A stretch of 64,000 nt of DNA from Rhabdothermincola sediminis. Its GTDB lineage: Bacteria; Actinomycetota; Acidimicrobiia; Acidimicrobiales; Acidimicrobilacustridaceae. The first letter of the stretch is position 1. Each line of letters starts with the position of its first letter. Positions 33,167 through 42,666 of the stretch are shown piece by piece. A model generated the notes under the pieces. The model was not told where the DNA came from, ran no database searches, and saw nothing but the letters and a program-made list of their open reading frames with translations. The stretch is taken from positions 62,001-126,000 of the forward strand of contig NZ_JACFSZ010000003.1 in assembly GCF_014805525.1 (NCBI RefSeq), in the 5' to 3' direction. The position numbers and the translations under genes are program-made.

Positions 33167-34396
33167 TCACGTGACGAGGTCGGACGGGAGCAACTGCTCG
33201 GTCAGCAGGCGCTCGAAGCGGGCCGGGTCCCCGCCGACGAAGGCACGGCACCGGGGCAGGCCCTCCACGTAGCAGGAGACGTAGGCCCGCCAGGTGGGGT
33301 CCGTGAGGAACTCGACCGCCTTGGCCGCCCGGGCCCGCGGCAGCAGTGCCCAGCGTTCGAGGTAGGCGACGACCTCCTCGGGGTCCCGACGCAGCTCGTG
33401 GAGCAACCAGGCGGCGTTGCCCCGGACCGCCCCGAGGACCTCGGTGGCCTCCGCGACGGCGGCGACCACCTCGGCGTCGTAGCGGATGCCGAGCACCCGA
33501 AAGTGCTCGGCCAGCACCGGCTCGGGGTGCTCCCCCAGCAGCACCTCGAGACCCAGGTCCGCCAGGCCCTCGGCGAGCAAGCACTGGGGGGTCCCGACCA
33601 GGAAGATCGTCTCTTCCAGGTGACCACGGCGACGTACCAGCCCCACCTCCTTGCGGGTGTGCTCGGTGTGATGCCCCGGATAGGCCTCGTGGGCGACGAG
33701 CTGCCCGAGCGAGAGCGACAGCACCGGCAAGTCGGTGTTGATCGCCACCCTGCTCCGCAGCCCACCGAGGTAGTGGTTGAAGCCGGACCAGGGCCGGTCG
33801 GTCACCAACTCCCAGTCGACGTGCTCACCCTCGGGGAGGCCGAACAGCCGCTCGGTGCGCTCCCGGAAGTCCTCAGCGAGGGAGCGCACCGCGGGCTCGA
33901 TCATCCCGGGGTCGATGGCGTGGCCCTCCCGCCAGGCGATGAAACGCTCGGCGAGGGAACCGGTGCCGGGCAGCAACTCCTCCACGCGAGCGTGGGCCGC
34001 AGCCAGCTCGTCCTCGGGTCGCGGGGTGGGTCGCACGCCGTAGCAGCGTTCGACCTCCTCGGCATAGGGGATGATCTCGCCGGCCAACCTCCGGGCGGTG
34101 GTGTGCAGGCCCTCGAGCTGGGCTCGCAACCAGCGGCGCCGGGTGGGGTCGAGGTCCTCGCCGCCCGCCCCACCGTCGAGGGCGGCGATGAGCGTGCCGG
34201 CGCGCTCCGCCAGTGCCGCCGGGGGGCGGAGGGGTTCCGCGGCGACGCGCGCCGAGAGCTCGGCTGGCCCGTAGTAGGCATCCACGAGGCCGTCCACGTG
34301 GCGGCCGAGCCGCAGGCCCAGCTCCAGGTAGCCGGTTACGGGATCGGGCTGGTTCAGCGGATCGTCTCGCGGAAGAACGAGATGGTCGCCCGCCAC
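33167..34396 (-). CDS. DUF885-family zinc metallopeptidase-like, 409 aa
   Basis: Soluble mostly helical protein with the zinc motif HEAYPGHH (about residues 235-242) and a downstream Glu in EGLADLGLEVLLGE, features of DUF885 (M32/thermolysin-like gluzincins). It is shorter than many DUF885 proteins (about 550 aa) and has no signal peptide, so it should act in the cytoplasm. GTG 34396 is the only sensible start and overlaps the end of the dienelactone hydrolase gene by 43 nt. Peptidase activity is inferred from the motif only. Confidence 0.8.
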   Translation of the reverse strand: MAGDHLVLPRDDPLNQPDPVTGYLELGLRLGRHVDGLVDAYYGPAELSARVAAEPLRPPAALAERAGTLIAALDGGAGGEDLDPTRRRWLRAQLEGLHTTARRLAGEIIPYAEEVERCYGVRPTPRPEDELAAAHARVEELLPGTGSLAERFIAWREGHAIDPGMIEPAVRSLAEDFRERTERLFGLPEGEHVDWELVTDRPWSGFNHYLGGLRSRVAINTDLPVLSLSLGQLVAHEAYPGHHTEHTRKEVGLVRRRGHLEETIFLVGTPQCLLAEGLADLGLEVLLGEHPEPVLAEHFRVLGIRYDAEVVAAVAEATEVLGAVRGNAAWLLHELRRDPEEVVAYLERWALLPRARAAKAVEFLTDPTWRAYVSCYVEGLPRCRAFVGGDPARFERLLTEQLLPSDLVT

Positions 34397-35040
34397 GCCT
34401 CGGCGGCGGTCTCCGGGTGGTACACCTCAGGCCGAGTGTCGTTGAAGAACGCGTGATCCACGCCCGGATGCACCACCAGCTCGACATCCTTGCCCAGCTC
34501 GATCAACTGCTCTTCGAGGGCCTTCACCTTGTCCGGCGGGAAGAAGCCATCCTCGGCCGCGAAGTGGCCCCGCACCTTGGCGGTGAGCTTGGACCAGTCC
34601 GGCTCGACTGCCTCCCAGGGGATCACCCCGTAGAACGGGGCGATGGCCACCACCGCGTCGGGCCGCATGGTGCCCACCAGCATGGCGAGCCCACCACCCA
34701 TGCAGAACCCGATGACCCCGACCCCGTCGCTGGTGACGGCCTCGAGCGACCGCAGGTGGTCGATGGCCCCGGAGAGGTCCCTGCCGGCCTGCTCGAGGTT
34801 GAGGGCCATCATCAGCTTGCCGGCCTCGTCGGGCTCGGTGGTCTGCCGGCCGTGATAGAGGTCGGGGGCCAGAGCCACGAAGCCTTCGGCCGCGAAGCGG
34901 CCGCACACGTCGGTGATGTGGGGCACGAGTCCCCACCATTCCTGGATCACGATCACCCCCGGCCCACTCCCGCTGGCGGGGACCGCCAGGTAGCCGGAAC
35001 AGGTGTGGCCGTTGCTCGGGAAGTCGATGAGCTCACCCAT
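34354..35040 (-). CDS. Dienelactone hydrolase family protein, 228 aa
   Basis: Alpha/beta hydrolase of the dienelactone hydrolase family: VIVIQEWWGL near residue 30, the cysteine nucleophile in GFCMGGG, Asp in AAEDGFFP and His in VDHAFF. In aromatic degradation such enzymes open dienelactones; here no catechol genes are near, so the substrate is unknown. ATG 35040 lies 8 nt after a TAGGGT box (35049-35054) with no ribosome-binding site, which predicts a leaderless transcript. Overlaps the DUF885 gene start. Confidence 0.88.
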   Translation of the reverse strand: MGELIDFPSNGHTCSGYLAVPASGSGPGVIVIQEWWGLVPHITDVCGRFAAEGFVALAPDLYHGRQTTEPDEAGKLMMALNLEQAGRDLSGAIDHLRSLEAVTSDGVGVIGFCMGGGLAMLVGTMRPDAVVAIAPFYGVIPWEAVEPDWSKLTAKVRGHFAAEDGFFPPDKVKALEEQLIELGKDVELVVHPGVDHAFFNDTRPEVYHPETAAEAWRATISFFRETIR

Positions 35041-35211
35041 GGGCGCGCACCCTACCTCCCGGAACACTCGGGAACGGTCCGGCGACACCGGTTTCGGACC
35101 ATCGCCGTGGGAGGCCTCGCCAAACGGCAAGCTGGTTGCCGGCGGGTGGAAGTTCGATCGCTCGCCCAGGTCGTGTCTCACCGACCGACGGCCCCAGCGA
35201 AAGGACACTCC

Positions 35212-35844
35212 ATGAACGCTCTGGCTCTCCGGCACATCCCACTCGCGCTCATCGCCGGCGCGCTGCTCGCCTTCTCAGCAGCCTGCAGCTCGTCAGGCTC
35301 CGAGGACGGCGCGTCGCGGCAGATGGCAGGGTCCACGACCGCCACGCCCGGTCCGCAGGGAGGCGACGGCGACGAGGGAGCGACTGAACGCGGCTGCCCC
35401 AGCGAGACCGAGCTGGTGATCCACACAGGCTCGAAGGACCTGCCACTCGTTGCCACGAGCGCGAAGGCAACGGTGACCCTCGGCTCGAGCATGGAGCTCG
35501 GGTTCGGCAACTTCGATGTGCCGGACGAGCAGATCGGCGCCATCGCCGCCCCCACCCTCACCGGCGATCAGCTCTTTGCCTCCCTGTACTTGAGCGCGTC
35601 CCAGGGAGCGACGCTTGAGCCCGGGACCTACGTCTCCACCTCCAGCGCCACCGGCCCGCTCCAGCTCAACTCCGAATCGGCCTACGACCGCAGCGGGAGG
35701 TTGTTCTTCACGGGTTTCTCCCCCGTGGAGGCGGACACGGTCGAGATCACCACGCTGGACCAGGATCGAAAGCTCGTGTGCGGGACGATCGCCACCTCGC
35801 TGCTCGAGGGTTCATTCCGAGCCGAGATCATCTCCTCGTCGTGA
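35212..35844 (+). CDS. Hypothetical lipoprotein, 210 aa
   Basis: Exported lipoprotein: signal peptide with lipobox FSAAC (Cys near residue 25) and a Ser/Gly/Asp-rich linker up to about residue 60. The following 150 residues are a beta-rich domain with two Cys (RGCPSE and KLVCGT) that could form a disulfide. I do not recognise the family. AAAGGA lies 7-8 nt before the ATG. Lower GC and a single-gene unit between divergent and convergent neighbours. Confidence 0.7.
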   Translation: MNALALRHIPLALIAGALLAFSAACSSSGSEDGASRQMAGSTTATPGPQGGDGDEGATERGCPSETELVIHTGSKDLPLVATSAKATVTLGSSMELGFGNFDVPDEQIGAIAAPTLTGDQLFASLYLSASQGATLEPGTYVSTSSATGPLQLNSESAYDRSGRLFFTGFSPVEADTVEITTLDQDRKLVCGTIATSLLEGSFRAEIISSS

Positions 35845-36061
35845 CTGCTCCGGCCACGGCCCTCGCGAGTTCCGATAACGCCGGAGTTCGGGGTCCCCCT
35901 TGGCCACGAAACACCAGAGGCCGCCGATGCTGTCGCGCCGGATGGAGCCGTGAGGACGTCATCCCCTGACCCGACACCGAACGCGCTGGCGTTCCCCGCG
36001 CACCCTGTCGCTCGTGGAGCTGGCAAAGCCTGACCTCCCGGGTTCGCGCACCGATTCAGGC
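35845..36061. other. Intergenic region, nothing recognised
   Basis: 217 nt between the convergent lipoprotein and PPOX-family genes. I see no convincing ORF, tRNA, repeat or strong hairpin; its base composition is somewhat less GC-rich than the genes. Confidence 0.5.
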
Positions 36062-36526
36062 TCAATACGTGCCGCCGAGCTTGCTGTGGTCCCACGAGAC
36101 GATCTTCTCAGGCACGATCTCGACGGCCACCCGCTTGTTCGCCAGCGCCTGCGCCATCATCTCCGCCTCCTCTTCGGTGGCTGGCGTCCAGTAGCGCATC
36201 ACCACGTCCTTGGCCACCCGCATCAGGGTCTCGGCATCGTCGTGGATGACCGCCTTGCCGACGATCTCCACCCCGCGGAGGTTCTCGTACTGGTCGCCGT
36301 CCTCCACCAGCGCGGTGATCCGCGGGTCGCGCCGGAGGTTGAGCACCTTCTGGCTCTTGGCGAAGGTCTCGAACGCCGGGTTCCCGTCGAGGAACCCGTA
36401 CCACATGGCCACGAGGTGGATGTTGCCGTCCGGACCGATGGTGGCGATGTTCATCGTCTGGCGCTCGTGCAGGAACGCTCGCACCTCCTCGTCGGTCATC
36501 CTGATCGCGTCACGCCGCTTCGGCAT
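36062..36526 (-). CDS. PPOX-class F420/flavin-dependent protein, 154 aa
   Basis: Split beta-barrel protein of the pyridoxamine-5'-phosphate-oxidase-like superfamily. MTDEEVRAFLHERQTMNIATIGPDG, VAMWYGFLDG and NLRRDPRITALVEDG are typical of the F420-binding FDOR-B branch in actinobacteria. Such proteins reduce a variety of substrates with F420H2; the presence of several LLM proteins in the window suggests the host makes F420. It is a single gene, 53 nt behind the IF2B-like gene on the same strand. Confidence 0.82.
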   Translation of the reverse strand: MPKRRDAIRMTDEEVRAFLHERQTMNIATIGPDGNIHLVAMWYGFLDGNPAFETFAKSQKVLNLRRDPRITALVEDGDQYENLRGVEIVGKAVIHDDAETLMRVAKDVVMRYWTPATEEEAEMMAQALANKRVAVEIVPEKIVSWDHSKLGGTY

Positions 36527-36578
36527 CGGCTTCTCCCATCTCGTCGTCTCGATCCACTCGCCCGGCGGTCGGCCGCCG

Positions 36579-37382
36579 TCAGAACACGTCGCCCTTGAAC
36601 AGCTCAGGTGCCACCGGGCAGTCGGTGCGCCGCAGCCCCTGCTCGACGGGCTCCGGCCCGCAGGGTCCCACGAGGCGATCGACCAGCTCCAAGGGAAGCA
36701 CCTCGTCGTCCGCGTCCCAGGGCTCGGCCGCGCTCACCGCCCTGGCCCGCAGGCCCTCCCACATCCGCTGGGGGAGCAACCGGCCCACGCCGCCGACCAG
36801 CCACACCGGCACACCCAAGTGGTGGGCGACAGCAGCGGCTGCCAGCGAGCCGCTGACCGCCAGCGCTTCGCTCGGACCGATCGCGCTGGCCTCCAGCACG
36901 ACCAGATCACCGACCGCGACCGCCGCGCCCAGGCCGGCTTGGGGCACGTCCACCGCCTCGACGTCCGCGCTGAGCAACCGACGCACGAGCCCCGAACCCT
37001 CGCCAAGCGCGTCGACCACCAACACCTCCAGGTCCCCCCGGCGGGCCAGCGCGTCGTCTGTTGTGCTCGGCCAGCCCAGCACCACCACCGTGGCGCTGTC
37101 GGGCAGGGCATGCGCCAGCTCCGCGGCCGTCGGGTCCGCCGCGACCGCTCCGGCCGCTTCCCAGATCTCCGACCGTGGATCGCTGGCGGTGAGCACCCTC
37201 GCCGCGAACCACACCAGGGGGCCCGACGCGGGCTGGCGGGACACGATCCTGCGGCAGGCGGTGACCAACCCCTGCGGGTCGCCATCGAACGACGCCAGCG
37301 CCCGGGCCGTCTCCTGCACCAGCACCTCGGCAGGCGCGCCCGACGCCCGGGCCACGTAGCGGAGCCGCTCGATCGGGTGCAC
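36579..37382 (-). CDS. IF2B/ribose-bisphosphate-isomerase-like protein, 267 aa
   Basis: Rossmann-like protein related to the eIF2B alpha/beta/delta superfamily (which also includes MtnA and ribose-1,5-bisphosphate isomerase). The C-terminal half shows the family pattern: VLVVDALGEGSGLVRRL, a short strand, AVAVGDLVVLEASAIGP, then AAAVAHHLGVPVWLVGGVGRLLP. The N-terminal helical half is divergent. The catalytic Cys/Asp pair of MtnA is not obvious. GTG 37382 is 6 nt after a TAGAAA box (37389-37394), so leaderless. Function unknown. Confidence 0.65.
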   Translation of the reverse strand: MHPIERLRYVARASGAPAEVLVQETARALASFDGDPQGLVTACRRIVSRQPASGPLVWFAARVLTASDPRSEIWEAAGAVAADPTAAELAHALPDSATVVVLGWPSTTDDALARRGDLEVLVVDALGEGSGLVRRLLSADVEAVDVPQAGLGAAVAVGDLVVLEASAIGPSEALAVSGSLAAAAVAHHLGVPVWLVGGVGRLLPQRMWEGLRARAVSAAEPWDADDEVLPLELVDRLVGPCGPEPVEQGLRRTDCPVAPELFKGDVF

Positions 37383-37401
37383 GGCCCCTTTCTACCGGTT
37401 C

Positions 37402-37914
37402 CTACGTCCCGGGCTTCCAGATCATGTCGATCATCAGCAGCAGGAACAGCAGGTGCAGGATGCCGCCGTACATGCGGGCCCGCTTGCCCCGGGCCTGCAG
37501 CTCCGCCACCTCGGCGGGAGGACCGCCGGGGCCCGGGGTGACCTCACCCGACACGAGCTTCTCCTGCAGCGCGAGCATCGCCCGGAGGTTCGGGACGTGC
37601 ACGAACAGCGAGAACAGCGCGGCGGCGAAGAACAACAGGAACGCGATCGAGATCCAGGTGTCGGAGAACTTCCAGGCCTCGTCCGACAGCACGATGAGCG
37701 CGACACCGAACCCGCCCGCAGCCCAGATGAACGGGGTGGTGAGCACCTTGGCGGCCTGGAACCCCGCATTGCTCATCGCGTACGCCACCGGTGGCTCCTG
37801 CTGGCGGGCCATGGCCGCCAGCACCGGCCAGACGAACGACGAGCCGAAGCCCACGATCACCGCCAGCAGGTGCAGCAGGAAGAACAACTGATACGCGAAC
37901 GAACCGGTGCCCAT
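37402..37914 (-). CDS. DUF2269-like integral membrane protein, 170 aa
   Basis: Four predicted membrane helices (about residues 8-32, 55-77, 85-107 and 148-166) with a polar loop before the last one. The FFLLHLLAVIVGFGSSFVWPVLAA opening and FSLFVHVPNLRAML segment resemble the DUF2269 family of predicted membrane proteins. No catalytic motif is visible. It lies directly upstream of the IF2B-like gene on the same strand (19 nt), although the latter seems to have its own promoter box. Confidence 0.75.
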   Translation of the reverse strand: MGTGSFAYQLFFLLHLLAVIVGFGSSFVWPVLAAMARQQEPPVAYAMSNAGFQAAKVLTTPFIWAAGGFGVALIVLSDEAWKFSDTWISIAFLLFFAAALFSLFVHVPNLRAMLALQEKLVSGEVTPGPGGPPAEVAELQARGKRARMYGGILHLLFLLLMIDMIWKPGT

Positions 37915-37990
37915 GGCCCACGCTCCTCTCTCCGATCGGCGACGCTAGCCGAGTGGTCGGCGTGGGGCGCGAACGCTACGTTCTTCCGCC

Positions 37991-38479
37991 GTGCCCATCG
38001 ACGTTCCGCCGGACACCCCGCTCAAGCGGCTCGGAGGAGACAGCCGGCCGCTGGAGGAGTGGACCACCACCTTCCACCTGGCCCTCGTGGTGCTCGACCC
38101 TTACACCTACGAGAGCGCCTGGCTGCTGGACACGGCCGGGCGGATCCTGCGGAACTTCGCCGAGGCCGACTGCCGCACGGCCTTCGTCGTGACCTGCGAC
38201 GACGACGACGCGTCGGCGTTCCTCGGCCCGTGGGGCAGGGAGTTCCTGGTGTTCACCGACCCCGACCGGTTGGCGGTCAAGAACATCGGGCTCGAACGCC
38301 TGCCGGCCTTCGTGCACATCAACCAGGCCAACCAGATCGAGGCGAAGGCCGAGGGCTGGCACCCTGACGAGTGGCGGGCGGTGGCCGAGAACCTGGCCGA
38401 GCGCATGAGCTGGCGCCGCCCGACGATCCCGGAGGCGGGCGATCCGGCGCCCTACGCGGGCACGCCGGCGCTGGGCTGA
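37991..38479 (+). CDS. Redoxin-like protein without active Cys, 162 aa
   Basis: Probably a thioredoxin fold: WTTTFHLALVVLDPYTYESAWLLDTAGRI, then a strand (RTAFVVTCD), FTDPDRLAVKNIGLERLPAFVHI with the cis-Pro region, as in redoxins. No CxxC is present, so redox activity is unlikely. I know similar uncharacterised proteins from actinobacteria only vaguely. GTG 37991 lies 8 nt after TACGTT (37977-37982), which suggests a leaderless message. Divergent from the DUF2269 gene and convergent on the decayed FAD oxidoreductase. Confidence 0.65.
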   Translation: MPIDVPPDTPLKRLGGDSRPLEEWTTTFHLALVVLDPYTYESAWLLDTAGRILRNFAEADCRTAFVVTCDDDDASAFLGPWGREFLVFTDPDRLAVKNIGLERLPAFVHINQANQIEAKAEGWHPDEWRAVAENLAERMSWRRPTIPEAGDPAPYAGTPALG

Positions 38480-38489
38480 CGGTACAGCG

Positions 38490-39533
38490 TCACGGTCGCA
38501 CGTCGAGGATCGCGCCGGAGGCCACCAGCTCGTCGCGCAACGCCGTGATGTCGACGGTGGAGACGTCGACCGCGGTGAGCATCGCCGCCGCACCGGCGTC
38601 GCCCGCGGTCAGCATCGCGGCCGTCGCGCCGGTCGCCTCCCCCGAGGCGAAGCACGGGGCCATCACCCGGCACGAAGCCAGCGCGTGGTGGTCGGCGGAG
38701 AGGCACCGGCCGGCAACAAGCAGGTTGGAGGGGCCGGCGGACGGCACCAGCGACCGGTACGGGAGCTGGTAGGCCACGCCGTCGGGCAGGAACCGGTACT
38801 CGGTGCCGTGTACGGACACGTGGTACTCCTGCGCCCAGGCCGCCGCGAGCACCGCGTCGGGGAACCGAGCCCCACCCATGACCTCGTCGCCGGTGAGGGT
38901 GTGCTGCCCGAGCACATGGCGGGTCTCGCGCACCCCCTGCTGGGTGGCGGTGTCCGAGAGGAACGCGCCCGCGAAGCCCGGCACGTGAGCCTGCACGAAG
39001 GCGGCTGCTTCCTCCGCCCGGCGCCGGCCTTCCAGCTCCCCCCAGGTGGGATCGAACAGGCGGCCATGCCGCCGGACATGGCCGCCTCGATGTCCGCGTG
39101 CTGCAGGAAGAACTGCATGGAGCCGAACTGCCGCTGCCCGGGGCCTCCCATCTCCCAGGGCACACCGGAGGCCACGGCGACGTCGGCGTCGCCGGTGGCA
39201 TCGACGAAGACCCGCCCCGCGATCGCCCGGGGGCCCTGCTTGGACGCCACCACCACCGCCTCCAGCGCGCCGGTGCCGGGGGCGTGCACCACCTCCGAGA
39301 CCAGCGCGTGCAGCAGCAGGGTGATGCGCTCCGACCCCGGTCCTTCGGTGACCAGGTGGTCGGCGAGGCGCTTCGCCGCCCAGGGCACGTACAGCAGCAC
39401 CGCGGTGTCCTTGAACGGGTACGGCCCCAGCCCGGCCCCCCGGGCGACCAGCTCGCCGGCGAACTCCCGGGCCAGGCCGCCAGTGACGTGCTCGAACCGA
39501 CCCGGCGCCTCGCGCACGTACAGCCCGCGCCAT
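38490..39533 (-). pseudogene. FAD-dependent oxidoreductase remnant
   Basis: Decayed gene of the FAD_oxidored type. One frame encodes the middle (LYVREAPGRFEHVTGGLARE ... FVDATGDADVAVASGVPWEMGG, about 39525-39065); another frame encodes the C-terminal part (RLFDPTWGELEGRRRAEEAA ... NLLVAGRCLSADHHALASCR, about 39067-38490). So there is a frameshift near 39058-39068. In addition the N-terminal FAD-binding GxGxxG region is absent: homology starts right after the fumC stop. Two independent lesions make this a true pseudogene rather than a read error. Confidence 0.85.
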
Positions 39534-39534
39534 G

Positions 39535-40956
39535 TCAGATGATCCCCCCTCTGGTCATGGCCATGACATCGAGCGCCCGGTCGAGCTCCTCGTCGGTCAT
39601 CAAGCCTCGCTCACGCACGATCTCCCGGATGCTGCGTCCCGTGCGCACCGACTCCTTGATGACCTCCGCGGCCCGCTCGTAGCCGATGTAGGGGTTGAGC
39701 GCGGTGCCGATGGAGGGTGAGGCCTCCGCGTACTGCCGGAGCCGATCGCCGTTGGCACGGATGCCCTCGATGCAGCGCTTGGCGAACAGCTCGCTCACGT
39801 TGGCGAGCAGGCGGATCGACTCGATCAGGTTGCGGGCCATCATCGGCATGTAGACGTTCAGCTCGAAGTTGCCCTGCGAACCGGCGAACGCCACCGCGGC
39901 GTCGTTGCCGATCACCTGCACGGCCACCTGGGTCACCGCCTCGGGGATCACCGGGTTGACCTTGCCCGGCATGATCGACGAGCCGGGCTGCAGATCGGGA
40001 AGGAAGATCTCCGCCAGCCCGGCACGCGGGCCGCTGCCCATCCAGCGCAGGTCGTTGGCGATCTTGATCAGCGCGACCGCCAGGGTGCGCATCTCGCCTG
40101 ACATCTCCACCAGCGGGTCGCGGGATCCCTGGGCGGCGAAGTGGTTGCGGGCCTCGGTCAGCGGAAGGGCGAGACGCTCGGCCAACGCGGCGATGACCTT
40201 GGGGGCGAACTGCTTCGGCGAGTTGATGCCGGTGCCCACCGCGGTGCCACCCAGGGGCAGCTCACCGCAGCGCGGCAACGCCTCCTGCAGCCGCACGATC
40301 GACGCGTGCACCTGCGCGGCGTACCCACCGAACTCCTGGCCCAGCGTGACCGGGGTGGCGTCCATGAGATGGGTCCGCCCGGCCTTGACCACGTCGCGGA
40401 ACTCCTTCTCCTTCCGTCGCAGCGCGAAGTAGAGGACCTCCAGTGCGGGCACCAGGTCGCGCAGCACCCCCTCGACCACCGCGATGTGGATCGCGCTGGG
40501 GAACACGTCGTTGGAGGATTGCGAGGCGTTGACATGGTCGTTCGGGTGGACCGCCCTGGGCTCGCCGAGCCGCTCCGAGGCCAGGTTCGCCAGCACCTCG
40601 TTCATGTTCATGTTGGAGGAGGTTCCTGATCCGGTCTGGAACACGTCGACCGGGAACTGGTCGTCCCAGAACCCCTCCGCCACCTCCTCGGCGGCGTCGA
40701 AGATCGCCCGGCCGATCCGGCGGTCGACCTGGGGGACGGACTTCAGCGACGCGTTGACCAGCGCGGCCTGCCCCTTCACCAGCGCGAGAGCGCGTATCAG
40801 CCGGGGCTCGAGCCGCTGGCCGGAGATCGGGAAGTTCTCCACCGCCCGCTGGGTCTGGGCGCCCCACCTGGCCTCGGCGGGCACCCGGACCTCCCCCATC
40901 GAGTCGTGCTCGACGCGGTGCGGCAGCTCTGCAGGGAGGTGTTCGGACTCGCTCAC
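39535..40956 (-). CDS. fumC: Class II fumarate hydratase FumC
   Basis: Iron-independent fumarase of the aspartase/fumarase superfamily, 473 aa, interconverting fumarate and malate in the TCA cycle. Hallmarks: [44 protein letters not shown], and the signature [11 protein letters not shown] that carries the catalytic Ser loop. Full length and intact. It is 16 nt downstream of the class I fumarase gene, an unusual pairing that gives both an oxygen-stable and an Fe-S enzyme. Its stop directly abuts the decayed FAD oxidoreductase. Confidence 0.96.
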   Translation of the reverse strand: MSESEHLPAELPHRVEHDSMGEVRVPAEARWGAQTQRAVENFPISGQRLEPRLIRALALVKGQAALVNASLKSVPQVDRRIGRAIFDAAEEVAEGFWDDQFPVDVFQTGSGTSSNMNMNEVLANLASERLGEPRAVHPNDHVNASQSSNDVFPSAIHIAVVEGVLRDLVPALEVLYFALRRKEKEFRDVVKAGRTHLMDATPVTLGQEFGGYAAQVHASIVRLQEALPRCGELPLGGTAVGTGINSPKQFAPKVIAALAERLALPLTEARNHFAAQGSRDPLVEMSGEMRTLAVALIKIANDLRWMGSGPRAGLAEIFLPDLQPGSSIMPGKVNPVIPEAVTQVAVQVIGNDAAVAFAGSQGNFELNVYMPMMARNLIESIRLLANVSELFAKRCIEGIRANGDRLRQYAEASPSIGTALNPYIGYERAAEVIKESVRTGRSIREIVRERGLMTDEELDRALDVMAMTRGGII

Positions 40957-40972
40957 CCCCCGATTCTCGCAG

Positions 40973-42607
40973 TCAGCGGCGCAAGGTGACGGGCCGGGAG
41001 ACCTCCGCGAAGAAGTCGTTGCCCTTGTCGTCGACCACCACGAACGCCGGGAAGTCCTCCACCTCGATCATCCACACCGCCTCCATGCCGAGCTCGGGGT
41101 ACTCGAGGACCTCGACCTTGCGGATGCAGTCCTGGGCCAGGCGCGCTGCCGGGCCGCCGATGGAGCCCAGGTAGAACCCACCATGGCGCTTGCACGCCTC
41201 GGTCACCTGGTTGGAGCGGTTGCCCTTGGCCACCATCACGTGGCTGCCACCGGCGGCCATGAACTCGTCGACGTAGGCATCCATCCGGCCCGCGGTGGTG
41301 GGGCCGAACGATCCCGATGCGTACCCCTCCGGGGTCTTCGCCGGCCCGGCGTAGTAGACGGGGTGATCCCGCAGGTAGTCGGGCAACGGCTCACCCGAGT
41401 CGAGGCGTTCCTTGATCTTCGAGTGGGCGATGTCGCGGGCCACCACCATCGGGCCGGTGAGCATCACCCGGGTCTTGACCGGCAGCTTCGACAGCTCGGC
41501 CCGGATCTCATCCATCGGCCGGGTCAGGTCGATGCGCACCACCTCCCCGGACAGCTCGTCCTCGTCGACCTCGGGCAGGTACGCGGCGGGGTCGGTCTCG
41601 AGCTGCTCGAGGAACACGCCCTCGGCGGTGATCTTGCCCAGCGCCTGCCGGTCCGCCGAGCACGACACCGCCAGCGCCACCGGGCAGGACGCGCCGTGAC
41701 GGGGAAGCCGGACGACCCGCACGTCGTGGCAGAAGTATTTGCCACCGAACTGCGCGCCGATGCCGAAGCTCTGGGTGAGCGCGAGCACCTGGGCTTCGAG
41801 CTCGAGATCGCGGAACGCCCGACCCTGCTCGTTGCCCGTGGTGGGCAGGGTGTCCAGGTACCGGGCGGAGGCCAACTTGGCGGTCTCGAGCGCCATCTCC
41901 GCCGACGTCCCACCGACCACGACCGCCAGGTGGTACGGAGGGCAGGCCGCAGTACCCAGGGCGCGCAGCTTCTCGTCCAGGAACGACATGAGCCGCGAGG
42001 GGCTGAGCAGCGCCTTGGTCTCCTGGAACAGCAGGCTCTTGTTGGCCGAACCCCCACCCTTGGCCATGAACAGGAACTTGTAGGTGTCACCGTCGACCGC
42101 GGCGATCTTGATCTCCGCGGGGAGGTTGGTCTTCGTGTTGACCTCCTCCCACATGTTCAACGGGGCCATCTGTGAGTACCGGAGGTTCGCGTCCCGGTAG
42201 GTCTCGTAGACACCTCGGGCGATGGCCGCCTCGTCACCGCCCCCGGTGAGCACGAACTGCCCCTTGCGGGCCTTCACGATGGCCGTGCCCGTGTCCTGGC
42301 ACATGGGCAGTACGCCTCCCGCCGAGATGCACGCGTTCTTGAGCAGGTCCAAGGCCACGAACCGGTCATTGCCGGATGCCTCGGGGTCCTCGAGGATCGC
42401 GACGAGCTGCGCCAGGTGTCCGGGGCGGAGGTAGTGCGCGATGTCCCACATCGCCTCCCGGGTCAGCCGGGTGAGCACGGACGGCTCGACCCGCACGAAG
42501 CGGTGACCCTCCACCTCGACCTCCGACACCCCCTCGGTGGTGATCAGCCGGTACGGGGTGGGGTCAGGGCCGAGCTGGAACAGCTCCTCGTACGCGAACT
42601 CGCTCAT
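40973..42607 (-). CDS. Class I fumarate hydratase (4Fe-4S), 544 aa
   Basis: Iron-sulfur fumarase related to E. coli FumA/FumB. The N-terminal catalytic part includes [12 protein letters not shown] with a cluster Cys, [11 protein letters not shown], and [20 protein letters not shown]; a third Cys is in [12 protein letters not shown]. The C-terminal beta-domain (residues 370-544) has [12 protein letters not shown] and [18 protein letters not shown] 42607 begins [15 protein letters not shown]; the longer frame is non-coding. Intact full length. Probably co-transcribed with fumC, letting the cell switch fumarase type with iron or oxygen supply. Confidence 0.94.
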   Translation of the reverse strand: MSEFAYEELFQLGPDPTPYRLITTEGVSEVEVEGHRFVRVEPSVLTRLTREAMWDIAHYLRPGHLAQLVAILEDPEASGNDRFVALDLLKNACISAGGVLPMCQDTGTAIVKARKGQFVLTGGGDEAAIARGVYETYRDANLRYSQMAPLNMWEEVNTKTNLPAEIKIAAVDGDTYKFLFMAKGGGSANKSLLFQETKALLSPSRLMSFLDEKLRALGTAACPPYHLAVVVGGTSAEMALETAKLASARYLDTLPTTGNEQGRAFRDLELEAQVLALTQSFGIGAQFGGKYFCHDVRVVRLPRHGASCPVALAVSCSADRQALGKITAEGVFLEQLETDPAAYLPEVDEDELSGEVVRIDLTRPMDEIRAELSKLPVKTRVMLTGPMVVARDIAHSKIKERLDSGEPLPDYLRDHPVYYAGPAKTPEGYASGSFGPTTAGRMDAYVDEFMAAGGSHVMVAKGNRSNQVTEACKRHGGFYLGSIGGPAARLAQDCIRKVEVLEYPELGMEAVWMIEVEDFPAFVVVDDKGNDFFAEVSRPVTLRR

Positions 42608-42666
42608 GGCGCCAGCGTCCCACACGGTCCGCCCGGCAGAGCAAACGGCGCGCTCCCGTGCAGGTC

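Noticed and set aside
40484-42175. 563-codon plus-strand open frame
   Set aside because: Antisense to the two fumarase genes, no recognisable domain.
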